Shown here in pieces: positions 45,409 through 54,324 of a stretch of DNA of 64,000 nt. The stretch's first letter is position 1. Each line of letters starts with the position of its first letter. Under the pieces are notes generated by a model. It saw only the letters and a list, made by a program, of their open reading frames with translations, made no database searches and was not told the origin of the DNA. The position numbers and the translations under genes are program-made. Origin of the DNA: Mycolicibacterium litorale (GTDB taxonomy: Bacteria; Actinomycetota; Actinomycetes; Mycobacteriales; Mycobacteriaceae). The stretch covers positions 3,472,001-3,536,000 of the forward strand of contig CP019882.1 in NCBI GenBank assembly GCA_002007745.1. Reading direction: 5' to 3'.

Positions 45409-45954
45409 TCAGCCGGCGTCGAGCAGGTGCCCGCCGGTCTCGATTCCCACGTCGCTTCGCTCCTGCCCGCCGGTGCCTATCCCCACGTCGCTTCGCTCCT
45501 GCCCTCCGGTGCCTATCCCCACGTCGCTTCGCTCCTGCCCGCCGGTGGACGCCTTCATCCGGCCGAACAACTCAATAGCCGACTGGATGGCCTCGTCGAC
45601 GAAGACCCCGAATTCGACACCACCGTCGCGGTAGCGGCTCTCGGTTACCACACCGACAAGTCGCGGGTCAGAGGACCCGAACACGGTGGCCACGGCCCGC
45701 GGATCGCTGCGGTTCCACTGCTCGGCCAGTGCCGCCACCCGGGGGCGCTGGGCCACCGGGTAGTACCGCGCCGTCGACACGGTGATCTTCGCGGTTCTCG
45801 CCTGCGGCCCGCACGGTTCCAGATGCACGTGCAGCCGACCGTGAAAGGTGTTGAGCAGAAAGAAGAATTCACCGTCGTTGTGGCCGCGGAAATGCCGCAC
45901 CCGCCGGGTGCGCAGATAGCCTTCGATGAGTTCGGAGCCGGTTGCGGTGGTCAT
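45409..45954 (-). CDS. YbjN-domain protein with a C-terminal 12-residue tandem repeat
   Basis: 181 residues from ATG 45954. The first about 137 residues are a YbjN-type sensory-transduction-like domain (LIEGYLRTRRVRHFRGHNDG, TARYYPVAQRPRVAALAEQW, VFVDEAIQSAIELFGRMKAS). The rest is three copies of TGGQERSDVGIx and ends GGHLLDAG. The tail encodes the 36-bp repeat described separately and looks recently added: the domain is complete without it. Convergent with the DUF2330 gene with no gap. Confidence 0.8.
   Translation of the reverse strand: MTTATGSELIEGYLRTRRVRHFRGHNDGEFFFLLNTFHGRLHVHLEPCGPQARTAKITVSTARYYPVAQRPRVAALAEQWNRSDPRAVATVFGSSDPRLVGVVTESRYRDGGVEFGVFVDEAIQSAIELFGRMKASTGGQERSDVGIGTGGQERSDVGIGTGGQERSDVGIETGGHLLDAG
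45429..45547. repeat. 36-bp tandem repeat, three copies plus a partial one
   Basis: Copies begin at 45446, 45482 and 45518; a partial copy lies at 45429-45445. The first two full copies differ by one base. The unit is a multiple of three and encodes TGGQERSDVGIG in the C-terminus of the YbjN gene (minus strand). Confidence 0.93.
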
Positions 45955-46191
45955 GTCCGTTCAACGGCTCTCCTATTCGCCCCGGTTCCCCGAACTGCCA
46001 AGCTAAGGCCAAGAATCTGTTGAGAATTCGATAAACGGCACGCCCACGAGGAATTGCTTACCTGCGCCCGAAAATGCGTGCAGATCGATATTGCGAATTG
46101 CGGGACCGGTTTTTGCGTATTTCCGCTCCGACAATCTCGGACGCGAGTAGCTTCTGCCGCTATCACCAACTCCGATGTATAGGAGACGACA

Positions 46192-46491
46192 ATGAACCGA
46201 TATCTGCTGACAGCAGTCGCTGCTGGGGCCGTCGCTCTCGCCGGCGCGCCGGCAGCCGGAGCCATCACCAACGCCGAGGCGGACTACATCGACGACCTCA
46301 CCAGCGCCGGGATCACCGGTGACCAGGAGGCACTGATTTCCGACGGCTGGACCATCTGCAAAGCCTTGTCGGCCGGCGCGGACCCCAATGAGTTGTCCCA
46401 GACGTATTACACGAATTCAGGCTCGATCAGCCACGCCCAAGCCGACGCGGCCATCAACTTCGCCAAAACCGACCTCTGCCCGGCAGGCTGA
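46192..46491 (+). CDS. DUF732 secreted protein
   Basis: 99 residues from ATG 46192, ribosome site AGGAG at 9 nt. Signal peptide MNRYLLTAVAAGAVALAGAP with cleavage near AAGA; the mature 70 residues have the DUF732 pattern ADYIDDLTSAGI, then ICKALSAGADPNEL and DLCPAG, with two cysteines probably bridged. Small, helical, exported, common in mycobacteria; function unknown. Convergent with hisS (5 bp between the stops). Confidence 0.9.
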   Translation: MNRYLLTAVAAGAVALAGAPAAGAITNAEADYIDDLTSAGITGDQEALISDGWTICKALSAGADPNELSQTYYTNSGSISHAQADAAINFAKTDLCPAG

Positions 46492-46496
46492 CTGGA

Positions 46497-47755
46497 TCAA
46501 GTCAGCCGTGAAATAACCTCGACCACAACCGAATTCGCCGCCACGTCGACCTGCTCACCGGTCGACAGACTCTTGACGCCGACGGTGCCCGCCTCGATAT
46601 CGCGGTCGCCGGCCACCAGCGCGATCCGCGCGCCGGATCGGTCAGCCGCCCGCATCGCACCCTTCATGCCGCGGTCACCGTAGGCCAGATCGACTCGCAC
46701 ACCCGCGGCACGCAGGGCTGCGGCCAGCTTCGCCAGCTCCAGCTTGGCCTGCTCCCCAGGGGCACGCAGAACACATCGCAGCGCGCCGTGGTTCCGGCGG
46801 CCTTTCCCTCAGCTCGCAACGCCAGCACGGTGCGGTCGACGCCCAGCCCGAAGCCGATACCGGAGAGGTCCTGACCGCCGAGCTGACGCATCAACCCGTC
46901 GTAACGGCCACCGCCGCCGATCCCGGACTGGGCACCCAGCCCGTCGTGCACGAACTCGAACGTGGTCTTGGTGTAGTAATCCAGCCCACGCACCATCCGG
47001 GGATTGATCACGTAGGGCACCCCGAGTGCGTCAAGGTGAGCCAATACCGTCTCGAAGTGCTGTTTGGCGGCATCGGAGAGGTGGTCGAGCATCACCGGCG
47101 CGTCGGCAGTCATCTCCCGCATGTGGGGGCGCTTGTCATCGAGCACCCGCAACGGGTTGATCTGCGCGCGACGACGGGTTTCATCGTCGAGATCGAGCTT
47201 GAACAGGAACTCCTGGAGCAGCTCGCGGTACTGCGGACGGCACGTGTCATCGCCCAGCGACGTGATCTCCAGCCGGAAACCGTCCAATCCCAGCGACCGG
47301 TAGCCGGCGTCGGCCACGGCGATGACCTCGGCGTCCAGTGCCGGGTCGTCGACGCCGATGGCCTCGACCCCGACCTGTTGCAGCTGGCGATACCGGCCGG
47401 CCTGGGGCCGCTCATAGCGGAAGAACGGTCCGGCGTAACAGAGCTTGACCGGCAGAGCACCGCGGTCGAGTCCGTGCTCGATCACCGCCCGCATCACCCC
47501 GGCGGTGCCCTCCGGGCGCAGTGTCACCGAACGCTCGCCGCGGTCGGCGAAGGTGTACATCTCCTTGGACACCACGTCGGTGGACTCCCCCACGCCGCGG
47601 GCGAACAGCGCGGTGTCCTCGAAGACGGGCAGCTCGACGTCGCCATAGCCGGCGAGCCGAGCCGCCCTGAGCAGACCGTCACGGACCGCGACGAACTCGG
47701 CCGACTCGGGCGGCAGGTAATCGGGGACACCCTTGGGTGCCTGGAAGTCGCTCAC
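46497..47755 (-). CDS. hisS: Histidyl-tRNA synthetase, frameshifted at 46754-46757
   Basis: Start GTG 47755 ([20 protein letters not shown]). Class II core: motif 1 region, [35 protein letters not shown] (motif 2) and [27 protein letters not shown] (motif 3). The frame breaks in a C4 run (46754-46757). Adding one base joins CDVFCVPLG to [20 protein letters not shown] and then [14 protein letters not shown] to the end, giving 419 residues, normal for mycobacterial HisRS. The gene is essential, so the break must be a sequencing error. Overlaps the MBL hydrolase stop by 4 bp. Confidence 0.93.
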
Positions 47756-48423
47756 GCAGTCAAACCTTCGAGAAAGGGGTTGGTTCGGCGTTCGAGGCCG
47801 ATGGTGGTGGATTCACCGTGTCCCGGTAATACCAGGGTGTCATCGTCGAGCACCAGCAGTTTTCCGACGATCGAACCCAGTAGATCTTTGCCGCTGCCGC
47901 CGGGCAGGTCGGTGCGCCCGACCGACTGCTTGAACAGGGTGTCGCCGGTGAACGCCAGCGGCTGGTCCAGACCGGACCGGCCCACCCGGAACACCACCGA
48001 ACCTCGGGTATGCCCGGGTGTGTGGTCGACCGTGAAGGTGATGCCGCCGAGGTCGATCTTGTCCCCGTCGCGGTCCAGTTCGACGACCTGCCTGGGTTCA
48101 CGAAACAGCGCACCGAATGCGATCTGGCCCAGTCTGGGTCCGAAACCGCGGATCGGGTCGGCGAGCATGAAACGGTCCTCGGGATGGATATAGGCGGGGC
48201 AACCAAAGGTGTCGGCCACCTTCTGCGCCGACCAGATGTGATCGATGTGACCGTGGGTCAGCAGGACGGCGGCCGGAGTCAGCCGATTGTCGTCGAGGAT
48301 ACGGCGCAGGTTTCCCATGGCACGCTGACCGGGGTCGACGACGATGGCGTCGGCTCCGGCGCGTGGGGCCAGCACGTAGCAGTTGCATGCCAGCATGCCG
48401 GCCGGGAACCCGGTCAGTAACAC
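47752..48423 (-). CDS. MBL-fold hydrolase, glyoxalase-II-like (Rv2581c-like)
   Basis: 223 residues from GTG 48423. Metallo-beta-lactamase fold with the binuclear metal motif [11 protein letters not shown] (His-x-His-x-Asp-His), later His in [14 protein letters not shown] and Asp in [14 protein letters not shown], and C-terminal [13 protein letters not shown]. These are typical of hydroxyacylglutathione-hydrolase-like enzymes; mycobacteria use mycothiol in place of glutathione, so the thioester substrate is uncertain. Coupled to hisS. Confidence 0.9.
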   Translation of the reverse strand: MLLTGFPAGMLACNCYVLAPRAGADAIVVDPGQRAMGNLRRILDDNRLTPAAVLLTHGHIDHIWSAQKVADTFGCPAYIHPEDRFMLADPIRGFGPRLGQIAFGALFREPRQVVELDRDGDKIDLGGITFTVDHTPGHTRGSVVFRVGRSGLDQPLAFTGDTLFKQSVGRTDLPGGSGKDLLGSIVGKLLVLDDDTLVLPGHGESTTIGLERRTNPFLEGLTA

Positions 48424-48532
48424 GCTGTCCAGTTTCCCACTCCCCGTTCACCAGGGTCGCGCCCCCTCGCCTCAGCATTAGCTGGCACACTCGGTGCCGA
48501 CTCACCCGATCACCACATGGAGGACCGCGGCG

Positions 48533-49423
48533 GTGCCCACCAACGAACAGCGACGTGCGACGGCTAAGCGCAAACTCGAGCGGCAGCTGGAGCGCCGTGC
48601 CCAACAGGAGAAGCGTCGCCGCCTGTTCGCCGTGCTCGGTGGCGTGGTCGTGATCGCCGCCGCGATCGCCGTGGTGGTCACCTTCGTCCTGACCAACAAA
48701 GACGGCAAGAACACCAGCGCGTCATCCAGCACCACCAGCAGCACGGCACCGGACACGGGTGGCCCCACCGCCGCGCCGCCGGCGACCGGTGGCCTCCCGC
48801 CGTTCAAGGCCAGCGCGAACCTGGGGGCGAACTGCCAGTACCCGGCCTCCTCGGAGCCGGCCAGTAAGAAGGTCGACCCGCCCCGCACCGGCAAGGTGCC
48901 GACCGACCCGGCGACCCTGACTGCGAGCATGTCCACCAACCAGGGCAACCTCGGCCTGGTGTTGGACAACGCCAAGGCCCCGTGCACCGTGAACAGCTTC
49001 GCCAGCCTGGCTCAGAAGGGCTTCTTCAACGACACCCCATGCCATCGGCTGACGACCTCGCCGTCACTATCGGTGTTGCAGTGTGGGGACCCGACCGGCA
49101 GTGGCACGGGCGGCCCGGGCTACCAGTTCGCCAACGAGTACCCCACCGACCAGTACCCGAAGGACGATCCCGCGCTGCAGCAGCCGATCACCTACCCGCG
49201 CGGCACGCTGGCGATGGCCAACGCCGGCGCCGACACCAACGGCAGCCAGTTCTTCCTGGTCTACAAGGATTCGCAGCTGCCGCCCAACTACACCGCGTTC
49301 GGCACCATCGACGCCACCGGTCTGGCCACGCTGGACAAGATCGCCGCCGCGGGCGTCGCCGGCGGCGGCCAGGACGGCAAACCCGCAACCGATGTCCAGA
49401 TCAAGTCGATCCTGCTTGACTAG
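48533..49423 (+). CDS. ppiB: Membrane-anchored cyclophilin (peptidyl-prolyl isomerase)
   Basis: 296 residues from GTG 48533 (VPTNEQRRATAKRKLE), chosen for GGAGG at 9 nt. Basic helical leader (residues 1-38), one membrane helix (FAVLGGVVVIAAAIAVVVTF), a Ser/Thr/Pro linker, then a cyclophilin domain (about residues 120-296) with CHRLTTSPSLSVLQCGDPTG, GTLAMANAGADTNGSQFFLV, and NYTAFGTIDATG. The catalytic Arg (HRLT) and Gln-Phe (SQFF) are there; the usual active-site His before FG is Tyr. It acts on exported proteins. Confidence 0.93.
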   Translation: MPTNEQRRATAKRKLERQLERRAQQEKRRRLFAVLGGVVVIAAAIAVVVTFVLTNKDGKNTSASSSTTSSTAPDTGGPTAAPPATGGLPPFKASANLGANCQYPASSEPASKKVDPPRTGKVPTDPATLTASMSTNQGNLGLVLDNAKAPCTVNSFASLAQKGFFNDTPCHRLTTSPSLSVLQCGDPTGSGTGGPGYQFANEYPTDQYPKDDPALQQPITYPRGTLAMANAGADTNGSQFFLVYKDSQLPPNYTAFGTIDATGLATLDKIAAAGVAGGGQDGKPATDVQIKSILLD

Positions 49424-49429
49424 GCGGCA

Positions 49430-50434
49430 ATGACCCAGCCCCCGCCGTACTACCCGCCACCGCCCCCGTACGGTCCGCCGCCGTACGGACCGCAGCCCTA
49501 CCCCTATCCGGCGCCGCCGCAGACCAATGCGATGGCGATCGCATCGCTGGTCTGCGCATTCGTCTTCGCGCCGCTGGGCATCGCGTTCGGGCACATCTCG
49601 CTGTCGCAGATCAAGAAAACCGGTGAGGAGGGCCGCGGGCTGGCGATCGCCGGGCTGGTGATCAGCTACCTGGTGACGGTGCTGACACTCGTGGCCGTGC
49701 TCGCCGGCGTGTTGTTCTTCTCCTGGATGGCACGCGAGTTGGAGAGAACTGGGGGCGCCGGCATCCCGCGGAGGACGACAGCGGCCGGCCCGGGCGGCGC
49801 GCAGCTACCACCGTTCGCACCACCGGCGGCGCTCGGCGCGAACTGCACCTATCCCGCCACGGCCACCAAGGCCGACAAGCCGAACAAACCGCCGCGAACC
49901 GGGAAAGTGCCGACCATGCCGACAACCGTGGACGCGACGATGGTCACCGGCGCTGGAACGATCGGGCTGCAGTTGGACAATGGCAAGACGCCCTGCACCG
50001 TCAACAGCTTTGTCAGCCTGGCGCAGCAGGGGTATTTCGACGACACCCCATGTCACCGCCTCACTGACTCGCCGTCATTGTCGGTACTGCAGTGCGGCGA
50101 CCCGACCGGCAGCGGCTCCGGCGGTCCGGGCTACCGCTTCGCCAATGAATACCCCACCAACCAGTACCGCCCGTTCGATCCGGCGTTGCAGCGAGGTGTG
50201 CGCTATCCGCGCGGCACCCTGGCCATGGCCAACTCCGGACCCGACACCAACGGCAGCCAGTTCTTCATCGTCTACCGCGACTCCACGCTGCCGCCCACCT
50301 ATACGGTGTTTGGCCGGGTCGACGAAACCGGCCTGGAGACGGTCGACGACATCTCCGTAGCCGGCATCGCCGGTGGTTCAGACGACGGTCAGCCCAAGAG
50401 GCCGGTGACCATCAAGTCGATCCGGCTGGACTGA
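49430..50434 (+). CDS. Second cyclophilin with a DUF4190-type membrane leader
   Basis: 334 residues from ATG 49430, 6 bp after ppiB. N-terminus is Pro/Tyr-rich (residues 1-30), then the DUF4190 two-helix unit (AMAIASLVCAFVFAPLGIAF ... LAIAGLVISYLVTVLTLVAV), a linker, and a cyclophilin domain from about residue 160 very similar to the upstream one (PCHRLTDSPSLSVLQCGDPT; GTLAMANSGPDTNGSQFFIV; FGRVDETG). It is a tandem duplicate of the catalytic domain under a new membrane anchor. Confidence 0.9.
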   Translation: MTQPPPYYPPPPPYGPPPYGPQPYPYPAPPQTNAMAIASLVCAFVFAPLGIAFGHISLSQIKKTGEEGRGLAIAGLVISYLVTVLTLVAVLAGVLFFSWMARELERTGGAGIPRRTTAAGPGGAQLPPFAPPAALGANCTYPATATKADKPNKPPRTGKVPTMPTTVDATMVTGAGTIGLQLDNGKTPCTVNSFVSLAQQGYFDDTPCHRLTDSPSLSVLQCGDPTGSGSGGPGYRFANEYPTNQYRPFDPALQRGVRYPRGTLAMANSGPDTNGSQFFIVYRDSTLPPTYTVFGRVDETGLETVDDISVAGIAGGSDDGQPKRPVTIKSIRLD

Positions 50435-50475
50435 GCGCCGCCTGCACCCCACTGCCAGGGTTCATCCACTCTCGA

Positions 50476-50718
50476 CTATCCAGGCAGCCCTTGCTCTTCG
50501 GGCGGCAACGCGGCCGGGCCCTTGATGGCGGGAACCGCAATGGGCAGGTTGGACCCGGTCGGGCCCGCCGACTGGGTGACGGTGACTCCGGTGGACATCT
50601 CCGAGCTGGTGAACGTTCCGTCGCCGTTCTGCGGGTAAGCCTCGACAGCGGCCACCACACCCAGTGCGACAAGGGCACCGGCTCCGATGGTCGCGGACAA
50701 CATATGTCGTGTTTTCAT
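50476..50718 (-). CDS. Small secreted protein
   Basis: 80 residues from ATG 50718 (MKTRHMLSATIGAGALVALG). Signal peptide, with cleavage near AVEA; about 55 mature residues without cysteines (TFTSSEMSTGVTVTQSAGPT, AVPAIKGPAALPPEEQGLPG). No family recognised; similar short exported proteins are common in mycobacteria. Convergent with the second cyclophilin. Confidence 0.65.
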   Translation of the reverse strand: MKTRHMLSATIGAGALVALGVVAAVEAYPQNGDGTFTSSEMSTGVTVTQSAGPTGSNLPIAVPAIKGPAALPPEEQGLPG

Positions 50719-50897
50719 ACCTGTTCTCTTTTGCATATCGCACGCTGTCGCCAAGCCTCTCTTGGCATTTGGCTCAAACGCCAGAACGCCGCGTGGTTAT
50801 TCCATCTGATCGTGGTGATGCACAACAGAAGTGCTCACAGACGTCAATAAGCACCGGATGAAATAATCTGTGGCGCAGCGCCGTTGGTCAGAGTGTT

Positions 50898-51182
50898 ATG
50901 ACCACTCGACTGCACAGATTGCTTCTCACCGTCCTCAGCGCATTGGCCGCAGCGGCCTTCCTCATCACACCCAGCGTCGTGTTCAGCTCCCAGACCGCCC
51001 CGTCGAGCCCGGTCGCACAGTGTTATGACGGGGTGATCCCGTGGAATCCGTATCTGCAGAGTTGCAGCCTGCCCTCCGCGCAGCCACGGGTGCGCGGCGC
51101 GGCGCCGGACGCTGGGGCGATCATCGCCTGCCGGCATCATCCCGGATGCCTGGCGTGGTACGTCAACGGCGGCGGGCCGTAG
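50898..51182 (+). CDS. Small secreted cysteine-containing protein
   Basis: 94 residues from ATG 50898. Signal peptide RLLLTVLSALAAAAFLITPS; mature part about 60 residues with four cysteines (QCYDGVIPWNPYLQSCSLPS; IIACRHHPGCLAWYVNGG), probably two disulfides. No family recognised. Divergent from the gene at 50476 and ends 9 bp before the 61-bp repeat block. Confidence 0.6.
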   Translation: MTTRLHRLLLTVLSALAAAAFLITPSVVFSSQTAPSSPVAQCYDGVIPWNPYLQSCSLPSAQPRVRGAAPDAGAIIACRHHPGCLAWYVNGGGP

Positions 51183-51190
51183 GCGTACCC

Positions 51191-51358
51191 GCATTCCTCC
51201 TCCGGACTCGTCCCTCGCCCGGCATCGTCACGCGGCACAAGCCCAATCGCCGCATTCCTCCTCCGGACTCGTCCCTCGCCCGGCATCGTCACGCGGCACA
51301 AGCCCAATCGCCGCATTCCTCCTCCGGACTCGTCCCTCGCCCGGCATCGTCACGCGGC
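51191..51358. repeat. 61-bp tandem repeat (2 full + 1 partial) at the 3' end of rel
   Basis: Copies begin at 51191, 51252 and 51313; the third ends inside the last codons of rel, so each unit carries the rel stop context (GCCGCGTGACG on the minus strand). Each also has GGAGGAGG-AATG on that strand, a ribosome-site-like core before an ATG. Because 61 is not a multiple of three, the frame changes from copy to copy. It fills the gap 51183-51349. Confidence 0.93.
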
Positions 51359-53698
51359 AGAAGTCACCCGGTAGACGTCGTACACGCCCTCCACGTTGCG
51401 CACCGCGTTGAGCACATGCCCGAGATGTTTGGGGTCACCCATCTCAAAGGTGAAGCGGCTGATGGCCACTCGATCGTTGGACGTGGTCACCGACGCGGAC
51501 AGGATGTTGACCCGCTCATCGGCCAGCACCCGAGTGACATCGGAGAGCAACCGGTGCCGGTCGAGCGCTTCGACCTGGATCGCCACCAGGAACACCGATG
51601 TCGGCGACGGCGCCCAATGCACCTCGATGATGCGCTCTGACTGTTGTTGTAGCGATGCAGCATTGGTGCAGTCCGTGCGGTGCACACTGACCCCGCCGCC
51701 GCGCGTGACGAATCCCATAATGTTGTCGCCCGGAACTGGTGTACAGCACTTGGCGAGCTTGGTCAGTGTTCCCGGCGCGCCAGGCACACTGACGCCGGTG
51801 TCGTCGGTACTGCGCTGACGCACCGGCATGGTGGCCGGCGTAGACCTTTCGGCGAGTTCGTCTTCGGCGCCGTCGGCGCCGCCCAGCAGCGCCAGCAATC
51901 GCTGCACCACGTGGCGAGGCGAGACGTGCCCTTCACCGACAGCCGTGTACAGCGACGAGACGTCGGCATACCGTAGTTCCTGGGCGAGTGCGCCCATCGC
52001 CTCGGCGTTGACCAGCTTCTGCAACGGCAGCCCGCCACGGCGGACCTCGCGAGCGATGGAGTCCTTGCCGGCCTCCAGTGCCTCCTCGCGACGCTCCTTG
52101 GCGAACCACTGCCGGATCTTGGCCTTGGCACGCGGGGACACCACGAACGACTGCCAGTCCCGGGACGGACCGGCGTTGGGCGCCTTGGAAGTGAAGACCT
52201 CCACCACTTCCCCGTTTTCCAGCTTGCGTTCCAGTGCCACCAGCCGACCGTTGACGCGTGCGCCGATGCAGCGGTGGCCGACCTCGGTGTGCACCGCGTA
52301 GGCGAAGTCCACCGGAGTGGACCCGGCCGGCAGGGTGATCACGTCCCCCTTCGGGGTGAAGACGAAGATCTCCTGCACCGCAAGGTCATAGCGCAGTGAC
52401 TCGAGGAACTCGCCGGGGTCGGCGGCCTCTCGCTGCCAGTCGAGTAGCTGGCGCATCCAAGCCATGTCGTCGATCTCGGCGGCGGTGTTCGGGTGCGGAA
52501 CACCGTTGCGGCCCTTGGCCTCCTTGTAACGCCAGTGTGCCGCGATCCCGTACTCGGCGGTGCGGTGCATGTCGCGGGTCCGGATCTGCACCTCCAGCGG
52601 CTTACCCTCCGGGCCGACGACCGTGGTGTGCAACGACTGGTACACCCCGAACCGCGGTTGGGCGATGTAGTCCTTGAACCGGCCGGGCATCGGCTGCCAT
52701 AGCGAATGCACAACGCCGACGGCGGCATAGCAGTCCCGGATCTCGTCGCACAGGATGCGCACGCCGACCAGATCGTGGATGTCGTCGAAGTCGCGACCTT
52801 TGACGATCATCTTCTGATAGATCGACCAGTAGTGCTTGGGCCTGCCCTCGACACTGGCGCTGATCTTCATCGCCGACAGCGCGGTGGTGATCTCCACCCG
52901 CACCTTGGCCAGGTAGGTGTCCCGCGACGGTGCACGGTCGGCGACCAGCCGCACGATCTCCTCGTACCGCTTGGGATGCAGGATCGCGAACGACAGGTCC
53001 TCGAGCTCCCATTTGACGGTCGCCATCCCGAGCCGGTGGGCAAGCGGGGCAATCACTTCCAGCGTTTCGCGGGCTTTACGCGCCTGCTTCTCCGGCGGCA
53101 GGAACCGCATCGTGCGCATGTTGTGCAACCGGTCGGCGACCTTGATCACCAACACCCGCGGATCACGCGCCATCGCGATGATCATCTTGCGGATGGTCTC
53201 GCCTTCGGCCGCGGTGCCCAACGCGACCTTGTCCAGCTTGGTCACCCCGTCAACGAGGTGAGCCACCTCTTCACCGAAGTCGGCAGTCAGCGCTTCCATG
53301 CTGTAGCCGGTGTCCTCGACGGTGTCGTGCAGCAATGCGGCCACCAGCGTGGTGGTGTCCATGCCCAACTCGGCCAGAATGTTGGCGACGGCCAGCGGAT
53401 GGGTGATGTAGGGATCACCCGAGCGGCGCAGCTGGTCGGCGTGTTTGGCCTCGGCCACCTCGTAGGCGCGCTGCAGGATCGCCAGGTCGGCCTTCGGGTA
53501 GATCTGACGGTGCACCGCCACCAGCGGCTCGAGCACCGGGTTGATGGTGCTGCGCTGGGAGGTCATCCGTCGCGCCAGCCGGGCCCGCACCCGGCGCGAA
53601 GCGCTGCTCGTGGTCTTGGGGCTCTCCGCCCGCGGCTCGGCCGGCGGGATCTCGGCGACCGGCATCGGCGCCGTGTTCGTGCCCGGTTCCTCCGCCAT
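51350..53698 (-). CDS. rel: Bifunctional (p)ppGpp synthetase/hydrolase
   Basis: 782 residues; start ATG 53698, since AGGAGG stands 5 nt before it (GTG 53704 is less well placed). Rel/SpoT order: HD hydrolase with [13 protein letters not shown], and [10 protein letters not shown] (residues about 110-230); synthetase with [33 protein letters not shown] and EVQIRT (about 300-420); TGS domain ([20 protein letters not shown]); zinc-finger region [18 protein letters not shown] at the C-terminus ([20 protein letters not shown]). Makes and degrades the stringent-response alarmone. Confidence 0.97.
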   Translation of the reverse strand: MAEEPGTNTAPMPVAEIPPAEPRAESPKTTSSASRRVRARLARRMTSQRSTINPVLEPLVAVHRQIYPKADLAILQRAYEVAEAKHADQLRRSGDPYITHPLAVANILAELGMDTTTLVAALLHDTVEDTGYSMEALTADFGEEVAHLVDGVTKLDKVALGTAAEGETIRKMIIAMARDPRVLVIKVADRLHNMRTMRFLPPEKQARKARETLEVIAPLAHRLGMATVKWELEDLSFAILHPKRYEEIVRLVADRAPSRDTYLAKVRVEITTALSAMKISASVEGRPKHYWSIYQKMIVKGRDFDDIHDLVGVRILCDEIRDCYAAVGVVHSLWQPMPGRFKDYIAQPRFGVYQSLHTTVVGPEGKPLEVQIRTRDMHRTAEYGIAAHWRYKEAKGRNGVPHPNTAAEIDDMAWMRQLLDWQREAADPGEFLESLRYDLAVQEIFVFTPKGDVITLPAGSTPVDFAYAVHTEVGHRCIGARVNGRLVALERKLENGEVVEVFTSKAPNAGPSRDWQSFVVSPRAKAKIRQWFAKERREEALEAGKDSIAREVRRGGLPLQKLVNAEAMGALAQELRYADVSSLYTAVGEGHVSPRHVVQRLLALLGGADGAEDELAERSTPATMPVRQRSTDDTGVSVPGAPGTLTKLAKCCTPVPGDNIMGFVTRGGGVSVHRTDCTNAASLQQQSERIIEVHWAPSPTSVFLVAIQVEALDRHRLLSDVTRVLADERVNILSASVTTSNDRVAISRFTFEMGDPKHLGHVLNAVRNVEGVYDVYRVTSAA

Positions 53699-53733
53699 CG
53701 TCACCTCCTAGCCGCTACGGCGAGGATATCGCC

Positions 53734-54324
53734 TCAGATCGTCTGCAAGCTGCGCACCGCCAACGGAGCCACCTTGTCGCGCCCGCTTAATGCCGTGAGC
53801 TCCAGGACCACCGCCGCCACCGGAACCTGGGCGCCTGCGGCGGCCAGCAACTGCGCGGCCGCGGCCACCGTGCCACCAGTGGCCAGCACGTCGTCAATGA
53901 TGACAACGCGTCGGCCGGCCAAGTCGATACCGTCGCCGGGGATTTCCAGCGTCGCGGTGCCGTACTCCAGCGTGTAGGTCTGGCTGAACACCGGCGGAGG
54001 CAGTTTGCCGCCCTTGCGGATGGCCAGGACACCGATTCCGAGCCGGTTGGCCACCGCACCGCCGAGCAGGAACCCGCGCGCGTCGATCCCGGCCACCAGG
54101 TCCGCACCGTCGGCGATCTCGGCCAGCGCCCGGGTGACCGCGGCCAATCCGTGCCGGTCGGCCAACACCGGTGTGAGGTCCTTGAACTGGACACCCGGTT
54201 CCGGGAAGTCGGGCACCTCCCGAGTCAGTGACGCGATGACGTCGGCGACGGATTCCGCATGTCGCCGGCCGTCCGGCTCCCCTTCCGCATGTCGCCGGCC
54301 GTCCGGCTCCGACGGTCCGGTCAC
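53734..54324 (-). CDS. apt: Adenine phosphoribosyltransferase
   Basis: 196 residues from GTG 54324, which overlaps the stop of the upstream lipoprotein gene (GTGA), a coupling seen across this operon. Salvages adenine to AMP. Type I PRT fold: [56 protein letters not shown] and the PRPP motif [20 protein letters not shown]. The N-terminus has two copies of [10 protein letters not shown] that other Apt proteins lack, to my knowledge. Confidence 0.95.
   Translation of the reverse strand: MTGPSEPDGRRHAEGEPDGRRHAESVADVIASLTREVPDFPEPGVQFKDLTPVLADRHGLAAVTRALAEIADGADLVAGIDARGFLLGGAVANRLGIGVLAIRKGGKLPPPVFSQTYTLEYGTATLEIPGDGIDLAGRRVVIIDDVLATGGTVAAAAQLLAAAGAQVPVAAVVLELTALSGRDKVAPLAVRSLQTI
54253..54310. 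repeat. 2 x 30-bp tandem duplication in the apt leader
   Basis: 28-base identical blocks at 54253-54280 and 54283-54310 (period 30). In frame on the minus strand it duplicates the ten-residue block [10 protein letters not shown] before the conserved Apt fold starts. Confidence 0.92.

Noticed and set aside
51191..51358. Possible CRISPR array
   Set aside because: The copies are directly adjacent with no unique spacers, and no cas genes are near; it is a simple tandem repeat.
52706..53977. 423-codon plus-strand frame opposite rel
   Set aside because: Mirror of rel and the apt end, with no recognisable motif.
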